From: Shinella yambaruensis
GTDB lineage: Bacteria; Pseudomonadota; Alphaproteobacteria; Rhizobiales; Rhizobiaceae
Direction of reading: 5' to 3'
Assembly (NCBI RefSeq): GCF_022899355.1
Contig: NZ_JALJCK010000011.1
Coordinates: 1 to 64,000, forward strand
DNA: 64,000 bases
Position 1 is the first letter of the stretch. Each line of letters starts with the position of its first letter. The notes beneath the pieces were generated by a model that did no database searches, was not told where the DNA came from, and worked only from the letters and a program-made list of their open reading frames with translations. A program made the position numbers and the translations under genes. This document shows, in pieces, positions 27,066-34,651 of this stretch.

Positions 27066-28078
27066 CAGTCGACAATCCTCAGCATCATCTTGCCTTCGTT
27101 GTTGCCGTCGAAGAGACGCAACATCGCCGGCAGGACGTTTTCGATCCCATCCTCGACATGCTCATCGACGCGCAGCTTTCCATCCCTGACCCAGCCGATC
27201 AGCGCTGGCACCGCTTCTCCGATACGATCAAAATAGTGGGTCAGGATCACCCCCTCCATGCGCGCGCCCTGGACGACCAGTTCCCAGATATTGCGCGCAC
27301 CGCGGGGCTCGGAATTGTACTCCGAGATAAGACCGCACAGCACGATGCGGGCCTTGGGATTGATCGCCAGAAGGCCGGCGTCAAGGATGTCGCCCCCGAC
27401 ATTCTCGAACTGGATGTCGACGCCATTCGGCGCCGCGCGCCGAATCTCGGCCACCAGTTCCTCGACGCTCTTGCCGCGATAGTTGATCGCGGCGTCGAAA
27501 CCATAGTCGTTGAGCAGGCGTTGAACCTTCGCCGGACCGCCGGCTATGCCGACCGTCCGGCATCCTTTCATCTTTGCGATCTGTCCGACCAGAGAACCGA
27601 CCGAGCCGGCTGCTCCGGTCACGAGGACAGTCTCGCCGGCCCGGGGCTGGCCGATCGAGAGCAGCCCGAAATACGCCGCCAAGCCGGTGGGACCGACAAC
27701 CGACAGATAGTTCGTGATCGACGGCACGGCATCGGGGTCCACCAGATTGGTGTAGCCGCCTTCGGTGCCGACGCTGTAGTCCTCCACCGCATTCAGGCCA
27801 GCCGCCCAAGCGCCCACGGGGAAAGCAGCACTGCGCGATTCCACGATCTGCCCGACCGTGCTGGCGCGAACCGACGCACCAAGAGCGATCGGCGGCAGAT
27901 AGGACGGCCGATCATCCATCCAGCCGCGCTGCGCCGGATCGATCGAAACATAATGGTTGCGGAGCAGGAACTGACCTGGCTCCAGGGCTGCGGTCGGCTC
28001 CTCCGTCAGGAGGAAGTCTTCAGGAACGGGAACGCCGCTTGGGCGCCGAACGAGCGTGAATCTGCGGTTGAGCGGCAC
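27065..28078 (-). CDS. NADP-dependent 2-alkenal/enone reductase-like MDR protein (CurA/LTB4DH type)
   Basis: 337 residues from a GTG start at 28078, chosen because GGAG lies 5 bp upstream and the family N-terminus (NRRFTLVRRPSG) starts just there; the frame is open 72 bp further without a better site. YVSIDPAQRGWM, GAAGSVGSLVGQIAK and FENVGGDILD are family marks. Such enzymes reduce the double bond of reactive alpha,beta-unsaturated carbonyls. It is first in the operon with a quinone reductase and an MFS pump. The operator is 73 bp upstream. Confidence 0.88.
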   Translation of the reverse strand: MPLNRRFTLVRRPSGVPVPEDFLLTEEPTAALEPGQFLLRNHYVSIDPAQRGWMDDRPSYLPPIALGASVRASTVGQIVESRSAAFPVGAWAAGLNAVEDYSVGTEGGYTNLVDPDAVPSITNYLSVVGPTGLAAYFGLLSIGQPRAGETVLVTGAAGSVGSLVGQIAKMKGCRTVGIAGGPAKVQRLLNDYGFDAAINYRGKSVEELVAEIRRAAPNGVDIQFENVGGDILDAGLLAINPKARIVLCGLISEYNSEPRGARNIWELVVQGARMEGVILTHYFDRIGEAVPALIGWVRDGKLRVDEHVEDGIENVLPAMLRLFDGNNEGKMMLRIVD

Positions 28079-28150
28079 GGTAACTCCATCGTCTCTTTTT
28101 CTTGACGACGAAGATGAGGAGCAGCCTACCGGCTCAGAAGTACGCCGCAC

Positions 28151-28178
28151 GGAATACGAACTATTCCGCCGAGGAATG
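28151..28178 (-). promoter_or_regulatory. Operator F of the LysR-type regulon
   Basis: On the plus strand GGAATA (28151-28156), TATTCC (28162-28167) and GGAATG (28173-28178) at 11-bp period, 73 bp before the GTG start at 28078. Confidence 0.7.
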
Positions 28179-28259
28179 CACGCGAGTGTGTCTAGGCGAC
28201 AGAGAGATGTGTTGACGAGGCGATCAAGTCATCAGGTCTCGCTCTTAGATCAAGCTCAA

Positions 28260-28287
28260 TATTCCGCTGCGTAATATATACTATTCC
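28260..28287 (+). promoter_or_regulatory. Operator G of the LysR-type regulon
   Basis: TATTCC (28260-28265), GTAATA (28271-28276) and TATTCC (28282-28287), the mirror orientation expected for the plus-strand gene at 28425. The distance to the start is 138 bp. Sites F and G lie about 80 bp apart in a divergent promoter region. Confidence 0.65.
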
Positions 28288-28424
28288 TCCACGCGATCTG
28301 CCGCTCCCAACAGCTATCCCCACATCCACGGCTATGCTCCTGAGAGTGTAATCCGACTGTTCTCGCATCGCACCGCGCCCATCAAGACGAGCGCGGTTCA
28401 AAACTAAAACCGGAAAGGAACACC

Positions 28425-29417
28425 ATGCCGCGCATCATCCAGTTTTCCGAAATTGGAGGTCCAGAGGTCCTGCAATTCGTCGAGATCGACACGCCGGTTC
28501 CAAACGACGACGAGGTTCTGATACGCGTCAAGGCGCTCGGCCTGAACCGCGCCGAGTCCATGTACCGGCGAAACAATTACATCATCGAAGCAGTCCTGCC
28601 CGGGCTCCTCGGCACTGAAGCAGCGGGGATTGTCGAGGCGGTCGGTAAGAACGTCACGCATGTGAAAGTCGGGGATCGCGTCAACACGGTTCCGGCGTTC
28701 AGCATGGGCGACTTTGCCATTTATGGCGAAGTGATCGCGATGCCGGGTTATACAGTCATCAAGCAACCCGATGGGCTCTCCTTTGAAGAGGCCGCCTCGC
28801 TCTGGGTGATGTTCCTGACGCCCTACGGCGCGCTGATTGAAGACGCCAAGATTCAGCCTGGCGAACCCGTGCTGATTTCTGCCGCCTCGAGCAGCACCGG
28901 CATTGCGGCAATTCAACTCGCCAATCTCGCCGGTGCGATTCCCATCGCGTTGACGCGCACAAGCGCCAAACGGCAGAGACTGCTCGACGCTGGTGCAAAG
29001 CATGTCATCCCCTTCGCCGAAGTAGATCTTGTCGAGGAGGTCAAGAGGATCACCGACGGCAAGGGCGTACGCGTGACATTCGACCCGGTCGGTGGCGAAC
29101 TGCTCCCCAAGCTGATGCAGGTGATGCCCTGGCAGGGCATCCTTTACATCTACGGCGCGCTTGAAGGCGACACGACGATCATTCCAGTCCTGACGCAGAT
29201 TGGCCAGATGGTGACGATCAAAGGGTGGATGCCGGCCGACATCGTCTACAATCGCGATCGCCTGCAAGTCGCGGTCGACTACATCACGGCGGCGCTCAGC
29301 GAAGGCAAACTGTCTCCTGTCATCGATCGCATCTTCCCCTTCGACGAGATGGTCGAAGCGCACCGCTATCTGGAATCTGCCCAGCAATTCGGAAAGATCG
29401 TCGTAAAAGTCGACTGA
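28425..29417 (+). CDS. Zinc-independent MDR oxidoreductase
   Basis: 330 residues. GroES-like N-domain (VLIRVKALGLNRAESMYRR, LLGTEAAGIVEAVGKNV) and Rossmann domain (ISAASSSTGIAAIQLANLAG). It has no cysteine or histidine zinc ligands, so it belongs to the quinone-reductase-like side of the family although many such proteins are labelled alcohol dehydrogenases. GGAAAGGAA precedes the ATG. It is a single-gene unit with its own operator copy and converges with the LysR gene 18 bp downstream. Confidence 0.9.
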   Translation: MPRIIQFSEIGGPEVLQFVEIDTPVPNDDEVLIRVKALGLNRAESMYRRNNYIIEAVLPGLLGTEAAGIVEAVGKNVTHVKVGDRVNTVPAFSMGDFAIYGEVIAMPGYTVIKQPDGLSFEEAASLWVMFLTPYGALIEDAKIQPGEPVLISAASSSTGIAAIQLANLAGAIPIALTRTSAKRQRLLDAGAKHVIPFAEVDLVEEVKRITDGKGVRVTFDPVGGELLPKLMQVMPWQGILYIYGALEGDTTIIPVLTQIGQMVTIKGWMPADIVYNRDRLQVAVDYITAALSEGKLSPVIDRIFPFDEMVEAHRYLESAQQFGKIVVKVD

Positions 29418-29435
29418 CGCGCCGCGCGGTCGCGA

Positions 29436-30341
29436 CTAGCTCAGCCGCAAGCTCGCGTCCCTAGCGAACGCCTTGGCAAAAAAGTCCACGAAGACCTTGA
29501 CCTTACTCGACTGGAGGCGCCCGCCGGGGCTCACCGCATATATCGGATGCCGCTCTGGCGCGTACTCTGGCAACACCCTCACGATCGCGCCCGATTCCAG
29601 TTCCTCAGCAAAGAGCCAGGCCGGCCCCTGAGCGAGTCCCAGACCCGAAAGCACACCAACGCGTATATGCTCCGCGTCACTGGTTCGGACCGGTCCCACA
29701 GGATCAATAGTGACTCTGCCTTCCGGTCCCATGAACTCCCAAGGCCTTGCCGATCCCCCCGACACGAACGTCACGCATTCATGATCCGCCAGATCCGCCG
29801 GGATCTTGGGCGTCCCTTTGCGCGACAGATAGGCGGGTGTGGCAAGGAGCGCCGTTTCGCCGCTCCCAATCTTCCTGGCCATGAGACTGGAATCCGACAA
29901 CGAACCGATCCTGATCGCTACATCGATGCGGTTCTCAATGAGATTGACGTAGTGATCAGAAATGTCGGTCTCGACCGTGACGTCGGGAAACTCCTCGAAG
30001 AATTGCGGCAGCTTCGGCAAGATGTGCATACGACCGAAGCCGGCCGACATCGCCACGCGTATCCGACCGGAGGGCGCCAGTTGCCCTCGCCCGACGCGCG
30101 TCTCTATCTCCTCAACCTCATCGAGCAGCCGAATGGTCGCTTCGTAGAAGGCCTCTCCGGCCTCCGTCATGCTCAGCCCGCGTGATGTCCGCCGGAGCAA
30201 CTGCGCCCCAAGCCGAGCCTCCAGCGCCGCGATATGCTTGCTGACCGTCGGCTGCACCACACCTTCGACCTTCGCCGCCCGAGAGAAACTAGCCGTTTCC
30301 ACGACGCGAACGAACAGGCGCATCACATCCAACCGATCCAT
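29436..30341 (-). CDS. LysR-family transcriptional regulator
   Basis: 301 residues, HTH in MRLFVRVVETASFSRAAK and QPTVSKHIAALEARLGAQLL, with a C-terminal effector domain. A paralogue of the LysR at 23758-24675. It lies 82 bp behind the TetR gene on the same strand with its own ribosome site (GGGAGA), so TetR and LysR may form one unit. No three-hexamer operator precedes it. It could compete for the same sites or answer to another effector. Confidence 0.88.
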   Translation of the reverse strand: MDRLDVMRLFVRVVETASFSRAAKVEGVVQPTVSKHIAALEARLGAQLLRRTSRGLSMTEAGEAFYEATIRLLDEVEEIETRVGRGQLAPSGRIRVAMSAGFGRMHILPKLPQFFEEFPDVTVETDISDHYVNLIENRIDVAIRIGSLSDSSLMARKIGSGETALLATPAYLSRKGTPKIPADLADHECVTFVSGGSARPWEFMGPEGRVTIDPVGPVRTSDAEHIRVGVLSGLGLAQGPAWLFAEELESGAIVRVLPEYAPERHPIYAVSPGGRLQSSKVKVFVDFFAKAFARDASLRLS

Positions 30342-30423
30342 CGAACATTCTCCCTGTCCAGACGGCCGATGCGCGTGGCCGGACTTAATTTGAAACTTTT
30401 GGCTGAAGCCCTCCTGGTCCCCG

Positions 30424-31017
30424 CTAAGCGGCGCAACTCGGCGGCCACGCCCTCATTGCGACATCCACCATGCGCCGGAGATCATCCTTTGATGCACCAC
30501 TCTGTGCCTCGATAGACATGCCCAAGCCAACTACATGAACAAAGCGCGCCAGAGCCTTCACATCCGTCCCCGCCGGCAGGTCGCCCGAAGAAACTGCCCG
30601 CGCGAACCTGTCGCAAAGCGCCTTCCACGCCAGCCGACGGCTCTCCACAAGATCATCTCGGACTGGGCTGCTGCCTGCGGGACCTGACCCAGCGCAACTC
30701 ACGCCCATGCAGCCCGGGGGGTGATCTTCACCCGCCTGCGCCTGGGCGCCGCCGTAGAGCATCTTCTCGGCGACTTCTCGCGCTGTTGGTGCCTCAAGAG
30801 CCTCCGCCACATAAGCGAGGTGCCCCTTCCGGTAGCGTTCGTAGACGCGCCGAAACAGGGCCTCCTTGCTCCCGAAAGCGAAATAGAAGCTCGGCGGGGT
30901 GACCCCCATGGCTTTGGTCAGGTCAGACAGCGAGGTGCCGTCGTAGCCGTTACTCCAGAACAACTCCGTAGCAACGTCCAGCGCCTGATCGATATCTAAC
31001 TTCCGCGGCCGAACCAT
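30424..31017 (-). CDS. TetR/AcrR-family regulator
   Basis: 197 residues. The HTH is in ALDVATELFWSNGYDGTSLSDL and GVTPPSFYFAFGSKEALF, followed by a ligand-binding helical domain with two Cys in PPGCMGVSCAGSG, which might sense electrophiles or oxidants (inference). Two copies of a palindromic element precede the gene, so it is probably self-repressed and may also affect the divergently placed or downstream genes. Confidence 0.88.
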   Translation of the reverse strand: MVRPRKLDIDQALDVATELFWSNGYDGTSLSDLTKAMGVTPPSFYFAFGSKEALFRRVYERYRKGHLAYVAEALEAPTAREVAEKMLYGGAQAQAGEDHPPGCMGVSCAGSGPAGSSPVRDDLVESRRLAWKALCDRFARAVSSGDLPAGTDVKALARFVHVVGLGMSIEAQSGASKDDLRRMVDVAMRAWPPSCAA

Positions 31018-31048
31018 CCCGCCCGTGACTCCACGCTAATATATCGAT

Positions 31049-31106
31049 CACTATACGATAGTGCCGCGGCGCGAGTCCAGCAAATATACTGAGCGCTATA
31101 CGATAG
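31049..31106 (-). promoter_or_regulatory. Twin palindromic operators upstream of the TetR gene
   Basis: CTATACGATAG occurs at 31051-31061 and again at 31096-31106, 45 bp apart. Each is a dyad CTAT-ACG-ATAG, and the first extends to CACTAT/ATAGTG. The first copy ends 32 bp upstream of the TetR start. An ATATA element precedes each copy by the same distance, so about 23 bp are partly repeated. Confidence 0.6.
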
Positions 31107-31146
31107 AAGAAGAAAGCCCGACGAACGGAGTGCGGCCCGCTCTCTG

Positions 31147-31872
31147 CTAGAGTCCCCATGCCTCCCAAGGCCGCTCAGCCGAGGCCGGCGGCAAGCCCAC
31201 GCTCATCGACAGGACCCGGCTGATCGTAGTGAAATCCCGCCCGGACGAGGCGGCCCACTGATTCATGGCTTCCTGAACAACTTGGAGATCGCGCTTTGCG
31301 ATCGACGGCCGGGAAAGCACGCCCTCCCGAACGAGAGCTGCCACCATGTCAGGCGACGTTACGAATGCCGGCTTCCCGAGGGCACGAAGAAACCGCATTG
31401 CGGTCTCTCCCCCGAGATAAGCACCCCGTCTGCGAACGACGTGGACGAGATCGATGTAGCGCTCGTCCGGCCACTCTGCGAAAAACCGCGCCGCCCTTCC
31501 GTGCTCGCTTGAAAGCTCCAAGACGAATTGCGCGTTCCGCTGCACCGCGAGGATCTTCCTGGCGCTACGGACGATGCTTGGGTCCCGGAGAAGCGCATCA
31601 AACCGCTCCTCGCTCATGAACGCGCAGGCATGTGGGTCAAAGCCGTCGAAGCCAGCCTCGAAAGCCGGCCACTTTCGTTCGATCACCTTGTAGGAAAATC
31701 CGGCGCCGAATATCTGACGGGTCATAGCCGCCAGAACGCGATCGTCGGAAATTCGCGCGATATCTCCAGCAGGGAGTGAAGGCGTGAGAGCCAAGATGTT
31801 CTCCAGTGCCACCACACCCCCCTTTCGGGCTGCGGCCAAGGCATAGATCTCCTCAAAAGACCGCAGCTTCAT
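31147..31872 (-). CDS. DNA-3-methyladenine glycosylase I-like protein
   Basis: 241 residues of the Tag superfamily: RQIFGAGFSYKVIERKWPAFEAGF corresponds to the FxxxG-x-SW region, and VVRRRGAYLGGETAMRFLRALG to the later helix pair. The usual zinc-snap Cys/His residues at the N- and C-terminus are absent, a trait of a shorter rhizobial-type subgroup. The role is excision of alkylated purines. It is alone under operator H, 87 bp upstream, so alkylation repair seems to be co-induced with dehalogenation and efflux. Confidence 0.82.
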   Translation of the reverse strand: MKLRSFEEIYALAAARKGGVVALENILALTPSLPAGDIARISDDRVLAAMTRQIFGAGFSYKVIERKWPAFEAGFDGFDPHACAFMSEERFDALLRDPSIVRSARKILAVQRNAQFVLELSSEHGRAARFFAEWPDERYIDLVHVVRRRGAYLGGETAMRFLRALGKPAFVTSPDMVAALVREGVLSRPSIAKRDLQVVQEAMNQWAASSGRDFTTISRVLSMSVGLPPASAERPWEAWGL

Positions 31873-32235
31873 GTTATCAGCGCTAACCTTTCCTGGTTCT
31901 GTTTGGTATCCCGAACGAAAAATGAGACGTGTGCTATCACCTCAGAAGATAAGGTGGGTGAATACCTGCTATTCTAATTAAGAATATTAGTGTTCGGTTG
32001 ACGGTGTTGCAATTATCGAACGCCCGAAATGGCGCGCCACGGCCAAACGTTCGCGTAGGCATCAAAAAACGGTCAAGATAGTTGGCGGCCGTGCCAGCCA
32101 TCACGCGGCAATCGAGGTGTCGTTTCCTTTTACAGCGTATGATCGCCCCAGGTTTCCTCCTTGCATCATTCCAGCGGATCTTTTCAACCGGCCGATGCCT
32201 CATTCTCCTCGGTTGCCCCTCAAGTGGTGGATGAG
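31873..32235. other. Spacer with operator H, otherwise no gene
   Basis: About 360 bp between the glycosylase start and the small gene behind the integrase. The left part holds the regulon operator. The remaining frames lack ribosome sites and recognisable products. Confidence 0.5.
31959..31986 (-). promoter_or_regulatory. Operator H of the LysR-type regulon
   Basis: On the plus strand TGAATA (31959-31964), TATTCT (31970-31975) and AGAATA (31981-31986) at 11-bp period, 87 bp upstream of the glycosylase start. Confidence 0.7.
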
Positions 32236-32424
32236 CTAGTCGAGCGACAGGTAGCCCGGTCTCCATCGCATTACTGCGAGCGCCATCGCCGTCCAGATGA
32301 TGTGGATGGGCCAGCCGTCGGGAACGGTGAGTTCAATGACCAGCGCCATGGCGTGCAGGCCGAGGCCGACGATCCGGCCGTCGTGAAGGCGATCATCAAC
32401 CGCTCCGGTATTGTGCAGCTTCAT
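32236..32424 (-). CDS. Small hypothetical membrane protein coupled to the integrase
   Basis: 62 residues. Its ATG overlaps the integrase stop codon (ATGA at 32424-32421), which indicates translational coupling and supports a real gene. The C-terminal half has two hydrophobic stretches (IVGLGLHAMALVIEL and IHIIWTAMALAVMRW). I recognise no family. Its place behind the integrase suggests a role in the island life cycle, or simply a conserved passenger. Confidence 0.55.
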   Translation of the reverse strand: MKLHNTGAVDDRLHDGRIVGLGLHAMALVIELTVPDGWPIHIIWTAMALAVMRWRPGYLSLD

Positions 32425-33722
32425 GACCCTGTAGCCGCCTCGCGAATCTGCACGACATTTCCTGCGGGCGCTACGCCTCGGCAATACGCGGCCCAGTCCG
32501 CCATCATGGTGCGGCGTCGCTCCACCATGTCGCTGCGCTGATAGGCGCGCTCGACGGTCGAGCCCACGGCGTGAGCAAGCGCCATCTCCGACATGTCGCG
32601 GTCATAGCCCTGTTCGGCCGTCCACACGCGGAAGGTCGAGCGCAGGCCGTGAGGAACCGCAGGAAGCCCGGTATCCGCATCCAGCCATCCCTTGCGCCCG
32701 GCCTTCAATTCCTTCGCGTGCATCTTCTTCATAAGCTGCGAAAGGATCGCGTCGGAAAATGGGCCGCCGCGCGGGGCAGGGAACACATAGGGAGAACCGG
32801 CCATCCGGGGAAGCGCCTTCAACAGGGCAACGGCGTCATCCGACAAAGGCACGCGGTGATCGCGTTCCATCTTCATGCGCTCGCCCGGTATCTTCCACAT
32901 TCGGGCGTCAAGGTCGATTTCGTTCCACGTCGCTCTGCGAACCTCGTCCGACCGCGATGCGCAGAGGGCGATGAACTCAAGCGCCCGCGCCGACATGCCG
33001 TCGCGCTTGCGCAGTTCGGCGAACCATTTCGGAAGATCGGCCTGCGACAGGGCCGGCCGCTTCGTGACCTTCGCCACCTTCGAAGGCGTCGGCAGCAGTT
33101 CCTTCAGATTGCCAGCCCACCGCGCCGGATTGTCGCCGCTGCGATAGCCTGCGACTGTCGCCCAGGACAGGACAGCCTCGATACGACCGCGAAGGCGCGA
33201 TGCGGTTTCGGTCCTCTTCTCCCACAGGGTTCCATCTTCGAACGGCTGGTTCAGAACGCGCAGAATATCCTGTGTCGTAATATGGGCCGCATTCATGTTG
33301 CCGATGATCGGCACGGCATAGGCGTCCATGCTCCTGCGCCAGCTTGCGCCATGCCTCTCGCTGCGAAACTCGCCTTCCTTCCGGGCAAGGCACTTTCCAA
33401 CGGCGTCCTTGAACAGGATGGACGTTGTGGCCTCGATAGCGGCTTTCGAGCGGGCGGCCTTGCGTTCCTCGATCGGGTCTTTGCCTTCGCGGACGATCCG
33501 GCGAAGCGTTTCGGCTTCCTCGCGCGCTTGCTTGAGCGATACGACATCGTACTGGCCCAGCCCCATGCTGCGGGTCCGTCCGTGCAAGGTGAACCGGAAC
33601 TCCCAGGACTTGGTGCCCCACTTGCTGATTTGTAGGAACACTCCGCCGCCGTCGGATAGCCGGCCGCGCTCTTTGTGTGCCTTGACCTGCCGATCGGAAA
33701 GCCGATGAATGCCAGCCGTCAT
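32421..33722 (-). CDS. P4-type tyrosine integrase of the island
   Basis: 433 residues, the usual length for P4/DUF4102 integrases. The N-terminal arm-binding domain (LSDRQVKAHKERGRLSDGGGVFLQI), the SAM-like core-binding domain and the catalytic domain are in order. Catalytic residues are visible as Arg in RSDEVRRATW, HGLRSTFR, the late His in LAHAVGSTVERAYQ and the Tyr in AYQRSD. It starts about 150 bp from attR and reads away from it. This family integrates at tRNA 3' ends, in line with the repeat in tRNA-fMet. Confidence 0.95.
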   Translation of the reverse strand: MTAGIHRLSDRQVKAHKERGRLSDGGGVFLQISKWGTKSWEFRFTLHGRTRSMGLGQYDVVSLKQAREEAETLRRIVREGKDPIEERKAARSKAAIEATTSILFKDAVGKCLARKEGEFRSERHGASWRRSMDAYAVPIIGNMNAAHITTQDILRVLNQPFEDGTLWEKRTETASRLRGRIEAVLSWATVAGYRSGDNPARWAGNLKELLPTPSKVAKVTKRPALSQADLPKWFAELRKRDGMSARALEFIALCASRSDEVRRATWNEIDLDARMWKIPGERMKMERDHRVPLSDDAVALLKALPRMAGSPYVFPAPRGGPFSDAILSQLMKKMHAKELKAGRKGWLDADTGLPAVPHGLRSTFRVWTAEQGYDRDMSEMALAHAVGSTVERAYQRSDMVERRRTMMADWAAYCRGVAPAGNVVQIREAATGS

Positions 33723-33873
33723 AGCCGAAATCCTTGCCCATTACCTACCCACAATTTTAAGCGGATATTGGTGGCTGACTCAAGACGTATGCAGAAGAAC
33801 ATTCAAGATAAGTCATTGATATAGAAATGATTAGATGGACGACTATAGACGTCCCCGGACCACAAATTGGTAG

Positions 33874-33888
33874 CTGCCCCCGCAACCA
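33874..33888 (+). repeat. attR: copy of the tRNA-fMet 3' end
   Basis: Exact 15-bp repeat of positions 63-77. The flanking base upstream differs, so this marks the limit of identity. It lies between the integrase promoter region and a terminator. Confidence 0.88.
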
Positions 33889-33900
33889 ACGATCCCAAAG

Positions 33901-33922
33901 AGCCCCCTCCGTGGGGCTTTTT
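33901..33922 (+). terminator. Rho-independent terminator, probably the original tRNA-fMet terminator
   Basis: Stem AGCCCC/GGGGCT with loop CTCCGT and a T tail, 12 bp beyond attR. A tRNA terminator is expected at this distance from the tRNA 3' end, so it was likely displaced by the island. Confidence 0.75.
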
Positions 33923-34322
33923 GCGTTTCTGGGCTGTGCACCCTCGCCGTAACCCGACAGTGCTTCATCCCACCCCGAACATCCCAAAACGTTGCAACGC
34001 AAAGGCAGACGTGGCCTTGTTCCGGCCTCAACTCCAGGTTTGCGCGAGCGGGCAGGCCTCAGGTTACAGGGCTTGAGCTGAATGTCTCTTGCAACATCTC
34101 ACGGTCTAGCGAAGGCGAGGCGTCGGCCATCGTCGCGGAAAAATTGATGGGGACGCGTTCGGCCTGCCGGCCCTCATCGGCGATTGATTGTCCCGTGCAT
34201 GCGAGGACGTGTCGGCGCGGATGAGACGGGCGGCGCGGCGACCGTTCTGTTGAAGCGTTTCGTCGTTTGCCCGCGGCCCGGCTTCCTTCCAAATTCGTAT
34301 CCGCCGGCGCCTCGGCGGGGTT
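33923..34322. other. Gene-free stretch at the island's right flank
   Basis: About 400 bp without a supported gene. A GC-rich hairpin CCGCCG/CGGCGG at 34301-34318 lies just beyond the mutarotase stop codon and may end the minus-strand transporter transcript, though its T tract is weak. Confidence 0.45.
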
Positions 34323-34640
34323 TCACGCCATATGGAAGACCGGTTTGAGTGGCACGACATGCGGCTCGCCGCGGTCGTTGTACTGCATGATATCGGCCAT
34401 GAAATCCCACCAGCGGCGGTTCGCGTCCGTTTGCGGCAGCGCGTCCATGCTGTGGTCGTCCGCCCGTACCAGCGTTGCGAAGAGGTGGTTTGTCTCCTCG
34501 TCCAGCCAGATCGAGTAGTCGGACACGCCGGCGTCGCGCAGGGCCTGGCTCAGTTCCGGCCAGATCTCGTCGTGGCGCTTCTTGTATTCGGCCGCCTGGC
34601 CGGGATTGAGGATCATGCGGAAGGCGATGCGTTCGGGCAT
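34323..34640 (-). CDS. L-rhamnose mutarotase-family protein
   Basis: 105 residues, the usual size of the RhaM/RhaU family. RIAFRMILNPGQAAEYKKRH, WPELSQALRDAGVSDYSIWLD and RWWDFMADIM hold the conserved residues. It interconverts sugar anomers so that imported sugar fits the next enzyme. The ATG at 34640 has AGGA 6 bp upstream; the longer frame begins with TTG and is less likely. It is last in a transporter operon. The neighbours are not rhamnose genes, so the sugar may be another 6-deoxyhexose or similar. Confidence 0.88.
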   Translation of the reverse strand: MPERIAFRMILNPGQAAEYKKRHDEIWPELSQALRDAGVSDYSIWLDEETNHLFATLVRADDHSMDALPQTDANRRWWDFMADIMQYNDRGEPHVVPLKPVFHMA

Positions 34641-34651
34641 GTCGGTTCCTT

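Larger units (their letters stand above)
78..33888. mobile_element. Genomic island inserted in tRNA-fMet
   Basis: The element is bounded by the 15-bp repeat in the tRNA 3' end and its copy at 33874-33888. It has a P4-type tyrosine integrase at the right end and carries a putative defence pair, a second integrase, decayed DNA and a large detoxification block. No conjugation, replication or mobilisation gene is visible, so it is an integrative island that would need outside help to move. The terminator at 33901-33922 probably stood directly behind the tRNA before insertion. Confidence 0.85.

Noticed and set aside
16813-31986. Repeated GAATA/TATTC hexamers considered as terminal repeats of mobile elements or a CRISPR array
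   Set aside because: They are single three-hexamer units at set distances before start codons, with no transposase genes, target duplications or spacer arrays.
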